From Ilumatobacteraceae bacterium (GTDB lineage: Bacteria > Actinomycetota > Acidimicrobiia > Acidimicrobiales > Ilumatobacteraceae): 34,554 nt of DNA. Of the stretch, positions 31,592-34,554 are shown in pieces. The notes beneath the pieces are model-generated. The model was not told the DNA's origin, made no database searches, and was given only the letters and a program-made list of their open reading frames with translations. Where the stretch lies: contig JAEMQQ010000016.1 in NCBI GenBank assembly GCA_016463775.1, positions 1 through 34,554 on the forward strand, in the 5' to 3' direction. The stretch's first letter is position 1; every line of letters starts with the position of its first letter. A program made the position numbers and the translations under genes.

Positions 31592-34108
31592 ATGGCCAAA
31601 AAGAAACCCGACGCAGCGCCAAAGGCGACTGATCGCAAAGGCGGGGCGGGCGACGGTGACGGTTCGTCACGCTTGCCATTGTCGAGCGGTGACTCGGTGC
31701 AACCGGTGCAATTGAAGGCAGAAATGGAACGGTCGTTCCTCGACTATGCGATCAACACGATCGTGGCGCGCGCGCTACCCGACGTGCGCGACGGGTTGAA
31801 GCCCGTGCACCGTCGCATCATCTGGGACATGGATCAGCAAGGTTTCCGCCCTGACCGGCCGTACGTGAAGTGCGCGCGTGTCACCGGCGACACGATGGCG
31901 CGCTATCACCCGCACGGCGATAGCGCGATTTATGACGCGCTCGTGCGCATGGCGCAGCCGTTTTCGCTCCGCCATCCGCTGATCGACTTCCACGGCAACT
32001 ACGGGTCACCCGACTTCGGTCCGGCCGCCAGCCGTTACACCGAGGCGCGTCTGCATCCGTTGGCGATGCAACTGCTCGCCGATATCGAGGAAAATACCGT
32101 CGACTTGATGCCGAACTACGACGGCACCACCGAGGAGCCGACGGTGCTGCCCGCGCGGTTCCCCAATCTGCTCGTCAATGGTTCGCAGGGCATCGCGGTG
32201 GGTATGGCGACGAGTATTCCGCCGCACAACCTCGGTGAGATCATCGATGCAACCCTGCACCTGGTCAACAACCCCGATGCGACCGTCAAAGACCTGATGA
32301 AGTTCGTCAAAGGTCCCGACTTTCCAACCGGCGGATTGATCCTCGGTCGCGAGGGTCTCACCGAGGCCTACAAGACCGGACGCGGCAGCATCAAGATGCG
32401 GGCCAAGGTGTCGATCGAAGAGGGCAAACGTGGTCAAATGCAGATCCTGGTCACCGAGTTGCCGTACCAGGCAAGTTGCTCGGCGATCGCGGGTCGCATC
32501 CAGGAACTCGTCGACAACGACGGTCTCGACGGCATTGCCGATGTCAACGACAACTCGGCGGGTGGCAAAACCAACCTCATCATCACCCTGAAGCGCGATG
32601 CAAATGCCAATGTGGTGATGAACAACTTGTTCAAGAACACCCAGCTACAAAGCCAGTTCCCGGTCAACATGGTGGCACTCGTCGACGGCGTGCCGCGCAC
32701 GCTCAACCTGCGCGACGCGATCGTCGGATACATCGCGCACCAGATCGAGGTCATCACCCGTCGCAGTCAATACCGACTCGACAAGGCCAAGGAACGCAAT
32801 CACATCCTCGAGGGTCGCCTCAAGGCGCTCAATGTCATCGACGAAATTATCAAGGTGATTCGTGCCAGCGACGATGCAAATACGGCCAAAGCTGCCCTGA
32901 TGGGCAAAAAATTCGATTTCAGTGAACGTCAGGCGATCGACATCCTCGATATGCAGTTGCGTCAACTCACCAAGTTGTCCCGTATCGATTTGGAAGCCGA
33001 ACAAAAAGATATTCGGGCCAAGATCAAAGAGCTCACGGCGATCCTGGGTGACGACAAGATCCTGCGTACGGTCATCTCTGATGAACTGAGCAAAGTAAAA
33101 GAAACGTTCGCGACACCACGAGTCTGTCAGATCACCGCCGACGTCACGGAGATGGGCGTAGAAGACCTCGTCGAAGACAAAGAACTCGTCATTGTGATGA
33201 CACAGGAGCAGTACATCAAGGCCGTGTCGGCCGATTCGTTCCGCACGCAGGGTCGCGGGGGTCGCGGTGTGACTGGTGCACGCATGAAGAGCGACGACAT
33301 CGTGCGCCACGTGATCTTCACGACGGCCCACGCGTACCTACTGTGTTTTTCGAATCGCGGGCGGGTCTATCGTTTGCGCACGCTCGAAGTGCCCGAGCGT
33401 GAACGCACGGCCAAGGGCATTCCAATCGTCAACCTGCTTCCATTGCAACAAGGCGAAACCATCCAGGCGATCATCGACACCCGAGAGTTCCCGGGTGAGC
33501 GCAACCTGTTGTTCGTGACCAAACAGGGCCAGATCAAAAAGACGAAATTCAACGAATACGACTCAAGTCGTCGTGATGGTTTGATTGCGCTCAAATTGCG
33601 ACCGAAAGACGAACTGGTTCGCGTGATCGAAACCGACGGAACCGACGACGTGTTCATGGTGTCCCGTGGTGGTCAGACGATTCGTTTCAGTGAAAAGTTG
33701 GTGCGACCGATGGGCCGCTCGGCAGCAGGTGTACGCGGCATGAAGATGCGTGGCGCCGACGAAGTGGTTTCGGTTGATGTGGCGAGTGACGAGTCGTCGA
33801 TTTTGATGGTGACGGAGTCGGGATACGGCAAACGTACACAGATTTCCCATTTTGCGCGCAAGGGTCGCGGTGGCATGGGCATGATCGGCATCAAACTCAC
33901 CGGCAAGAAGGGTCGCGTCGTCGCTGCATTCATGGTTGGTCTCGAAGATGAAATCGTCGTGGTGGCCTCTGGTGGCACCACCATCCGAATGCCCGTGCGC
34001 GAAATCTCCAGCCAGGGTCGGGCGGCCACTGGCGTTCGCGTGATGACGCTCGAAGCCGGTCAGGTCGTCGCGTCAGTCGCGCCGATCTTCACCGCCGACG
34101 AAGCCTGA
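31592..34108 (+). CDS. gyrA: DNA gyrase subunit A
   Basis: This 838-residue subunit cuts and rejoins DNA. It has a disordered basic N-terminus of about 35 residues, then LDYAINTIVARALPDVRDGLKPVHRR. The quinolone-determining region HPHGDSAIYDALVRMAQ keeps Ser (111) and Asp (115), so no classic resistance change is seen there. The catalytic Tyr is 149 in AASRYTEARL. The C-terminal beta-pinwheel carries a GyrA box, QGRGGRG, which supports gyrase rather than topoisomerase IV. ATG 31592 follows gyrB closely; the open frame extends upstream into gyrB without similarity. Confidence 0.98.
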   Translation: MAKKKPDAAPKATDRKGGAGDGDGSSRLPLSSGDSVQPVQLKAEMERSFLDYAINTIVARALPDVRDGLKPVHRRIIWDMDQQGFRPDRPYVKCARVTGDTMARYHPHGDSAIYDALVRMAQPFSLRHPLIDFHGNYGSPDFGPAASRYTEARLHPLAMQLLADIEENTVDLMPNYDGTTEEPTVLPARFPNLLVNGSQGIAVGMATSIPPHNLGEIIDATLHLVNNPDATVKDLMKFVKGPDFPTGGLILGREGLTEAYKTGRGSIKMRAKVSIEEGKRGQMQILVTELPYQASCSAIAGRIQELVDNDGLDGIADVNDNSAGGKTNLIITLKRDANANVVMNNLFKNTQLQSQFPVNMVALVDGVPRTLNLRDAIVGYIAHQIEVITRRSQYRLDKAKERNHILEGRLKALNVIDEIIKVIRASDDANTAKAALMGKKFDFSERQAIDILDMQLRQLTKLSRIDLEAEQKDIRAKIKELTAILGDDKILRTVISDELSKVKETFATPRVCQITADVTEMGVEDLVEDKELVIVMTQEQYIKAVSADSFRTQGRGGRGVTGARMKSDDIVRHVIFTTAHAYLLCFSNRGRVYRLRTLEVPERERTAKGIPIVNLLPLQQGETIQAIIDTREFPGERNLLFVTKQGQIKKTKFNEYDSSRRDGLIALKLRPKDELVRVIETDGTDDVFMVSRGGQTIRFSEKLVRPMGRSAAGVRGMKMRGADEVVSVDVASDESSILMVTESGYGKRTQISHFARKGRGGMGMIGIKLTGKKGRVVAAFMVGLEDEIVVVASGGTTIRMPVREISSQGRAATGVRVMTLEAGQVVASVAPIFTADEA

Positions 34109-34143
34109 TCATTTCCCACAGCGCGACTCGCTTGCACCACGGG

Positions 34144-34461
34144 ATGAGTGACAGTCACGATCGTGGGTCGGCCACACCCTTGGCCGTTGCGATTATCGCT
34201 GTCGCGTCGCTGGCTTTAGTTGCCCTCTCACACACCAGCACACGAATAGTGGATTCGCAACGTGCCACGATTGCGGCTGAGGCCCTGGCGTTGGCCGTGG
34301 CCCAGCAGCGAGACACGAGCAATGTGATTGCCGATCACGAGATCAGTGACCATTCAGTGGTTGCTGTCGGCGACACCATCACGGTACGTATCACCAGGAA
34401 CGGCGTTGCTGCTCGATCGACGGCAACCGCGCATCGTCGTACACTTGGGAGCGGTCAATGA
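34144..34461 (+). CDS. TadE-like membrane-anchored protein
   Basis: This 105-residue protein has a short N-terminus (MSDSHDRGSATP), one transmembrane segment (LAVAIIAVASLALVALS, about 13-29) and a small extracytoplasmic region with REID/QRATIAAEALALAVA and a beta-rich end. The SxTP before the helix and the DSQRATIAAEALALA region are typical of TadE/Flp-pilus-like pseudopilins of actinobacteria (helicase/secretion-neighbourhood type). No other pilus gene is visible. ATG 34144 is preferred; a TTG at 34132 is in frame. Its TGA overlaps the next start (ATGA). Confidence 0.6.
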   Translation: MSDSHDRGSATPLAVAIIAVASLALVALSHTSTRIVDSQRATIAAEALALAVAQQRDTSNVIADHEISDHSVVAVGDTITVRITRNGVAARSTATAHRRTLGSGQ

Positions 34462-34554
34462 GCGACACATCAGCTTCATCACACGCGACCCGGGACAATG
34501 GTCGCCCGCGAATGCGTCGTGTCACCCGCGTGGTGCGCGACATCGATGTCTGGA
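34458..34554 (+). CDS. DUF3566 membrane protein, 5' part only
   Basis: The gene starts at ATG 34458, overlapping the previous stop, and runs off the right edge, so only 32 residues are visible. They comprise a disordered Ser/Thr-rich start, then RPRMRRVTRVVRDIDVW. That Arg-rich segment ending in Asp-x-Trp precedes the first membrane helix in DUF3566 proteins, which lie directly after gyrA in many actinobacteria (Rv0007). The assignment rests on this segment plus the position. The membrane part is outside the window. Confidence 0.6.
   Translation, partial: MSDTSASSHATRDNGRPRMRRVTRVVRDIDVW

Noticed and set aside
30369-31679. 436-codon open frame on the minus strand opposite gyrB
   Set aside because: It lies wholly over the conserved gyrB/gyrA frame, has low-complexity composition without recognisable motifs, and is a typical antisense shadow in high-GC DNA.

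Overview
This is a replication-origin neighbourhood of an actinobacterial chromosome. Gene order right of the origin is dnaA-dnaN-recF-dciA-gyrB-gyrA; left of it, running the other way, it is rpmH-rnpA-yidD-yidC-jag-rsmG-parA-parB. The moderately high GC, the fused DUF6049/DUF5318 genes, the bifunctional-type dCTP deaminase and frequent GTG starts point to Actinomycetota. Many genes seem to be read from leaderless transcripts. I infer Acidimicrobiia (Ilumatobacter-like) rather than mycobacteria or streptomycetes, but that class-level call is inference only.

Layout. (1) 1-3016, minus strand: 5' end of grpE, dnaK with a HspR-type HAIR operator, and a ribokinase-like PfkB sugar kinase. (2) 3061-6671, plus: phosphoglycerate mutase, a stand-alone cyclic-nucleotide-binding protein, and a 757-residue membrane Fe-S oxidoreductase resembling EtfD. 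(3) 6702-12971, mostly minus: dcd, tRNA-Gly(CCC) on plus, a small membrane protein, dnaB, the rplI-rpsR-ssb-rpsF operon with rpsF promoter-proximal, a DUF5318 zinc-ribbon-like protein and the CCA-adding enzyme. (4) 13014-19862, plus: GNAT, DUF6049 secreted protein, DegV, a transmembrane Ser/Thr kinase, a small two-helix membrane protein, trxB and trxA. This corresponds to the Mycobacterium pcnA-Rv3909-murJ-sigM-trxB-trxC block, but murJ, sigM and cwlM are absent from it. (5) 20004-25024, minus: parB, parA, rsmG (with parS in its 3' end), jag, yidC, yidD, rnpA, rpmH. (6) 25025-34554, plus: dnaA promoter, dnaA, a probable oriC with a DnaA-trio-like unwinding element, dnaN, recF, dciA, gyrB, gyrA, a TadE-like protein and the 5' end of a DUF3566 gene.

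The genes work together as the replication initiation and segregation core: DnaA, DnaB, DciA, SSB, the clamp, gyrase and ParABS. Alongside sit protein-insertion (YidC/YidD), ribosome and tRNA maturation (RnpA, RsmG, CCA enzyme, L9/S18/S6/L34), chaperone and thioredoxin genes.

Most notable observations: a recurrent TANNNT hexamer placed 6-7 nt before about ten start codons that lack Shine-Dalgarno sequences; an apparently active kinase that carries the extracellular domain seen at the C-terminus of mycobacterial MurJ, but without MurJ; a DnaA box followed by four 3'-(G/A)AT-5' trios between dnaA and dnaN; a DnaA box inside the dnaA promoter; a perfect parS inside rsmG; and several outlying groups of DnaA-box-like 9-mers. 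No mobile element, prophage, rRNA or CRISPR array was seen.
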